Assembly (NCBI GenBank): GCA_964526565.1
Contig: CAZGMC010000145.1
Location: 1 to 5,750, forward strand
Direction: 5' to 3'
DNA from: CAZGMC01 sp964526565
GTDB lineage: Bacteria > Pseudomonadota > Alphaproteobacteria > DSM-16000 > Inquilinaceae
DNA: 5,750 bases
Shown here: one piece after another, positions 5,674-5,750 of the stretch
Layout of the letters: every line of letters starts with the position of its first letter
How positions within the stretch are numbered: position 1 is the stretch's first letter
Notes under the pieces: model-generated
The model's database searches: none
Seen by the model: only the letters and a program-made list of their open reading frames with translations
Told to the model about the DNA's origin: nothing
Position numbers and translations under genes: made by a program

Positions 5674-5750
5674 GCGGCCGGGGCGTGAGCGCGCCGTGGC
5701 CGGGGCGTGGCAGGTGCGTGGCCGGGGCGTGGCCGGGGCGTGGCCGGGGC
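5674..5750 (+). repeat. 11-bp tandem repeat array (GTGGCCGGGGC) after subunit E, running off the window
   Basis: Copies at 5696-5706, 5718-5728, 5729-5739 and 5740-5750 are identical to GTGGCCGGGGC. The copy at 5707-5717 has two changes. In the same 11-nt phase, 5674-5684 has one change and 5685-5695 is strongly degenerate. The array starts 10 bp after the subunit E stop, and the purest copies are at the right edge, so it continues beyond. The 87 bp from 5664 to the end contains no other recognisable feature. GGGG runs every 11 bp also make it G-quadruplex-prone. The 11-bp period is not a multiple of three, consistent with non-coding sequence, although no stop codon interrupts it. Confidence 0.85.

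Noticed and set aside
5664..5700. Intrinsic terminator after subunit E
   Set aside because: No stem followed by a T-run is visible; the sequence is G-rich repeat and the operon probably continues.
5696..5750. 11-bp array as a CRISPR or as the start of the next gene
   Set aside because: There are no spacers and the unit is far too short for CRISPR. GTG codons exist, but no ribosome binding site or conserved protein sequence supports a gene start here.

Overview
The window reads as one uninterrupted plus-strand gene cluster from a very GC-rich proteobacterium, most likely an alphaproteobacterium of the Rhodospirillales/Azospirillales type. The order SPOR-domain protein, nagZ, scpA is a conserved alphaproteobacterial neighbourhood, normally followed by scpB and tatA/B/C. 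The extreme GC content, with almost every third codon position G or C, fits that group. The assignment is inference from gene content; no 16S or other marker gene is present.

Left part (1-2691), cell-envelope and chromosome housekeeping. The window opens inside a SPOR-domain protein, whose frame is open to the first base and carries 15-bp in-frame repeats. It is followed, with overlap, by nagZ (beta-N-acetylhexosaminidase of muropeptide recycling, TTG start). A possible 23-codon mini-ORF sits in the short gap after nagZ. Then comes scpA, the kleisin subunit of the SMC-ScpAB condensin.

Right part (2688-5663), a V/A-type ATPase. Where scpB would be expected, the scpA stop codon overlaps by 4 bp the start of subunit I (the a-type membrane stator). 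Subunit K (the four-helix proteolipid rotor) and subunit E (the peripheral stalk) follow. Together they are half of a rotary ion pump: I and K form the ion-translocating membrane sector, and E is part of the stalk that ties it to the catalytic head. The head and central-stalk genes (A, B, D and any C/F) are not in the window and are predicted just downstream. Subunit K keeps every side-chain position that ligands Na+ in Enterococcus hirae NtpK, so the machine is probably sodium-coupled.

Right edge (5664-5750). A tandem array of an 11-bp unit (GTGGCCGGGGC) begins right after subunit E and runs off the window.

No RNA genes, CRISPR, IS elements, clear promoters or intrinsic terminators were found. 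All genes overlap or lie within 90 bp of each other, so co-transcription from an upstream promoter is likely. The most notable features are the V-type ATPase genes joined to scpA, the sodium-binding signature, the two short tandem-repeat arrays at the window ends, and the mini-ORF between nagZ and scpA.
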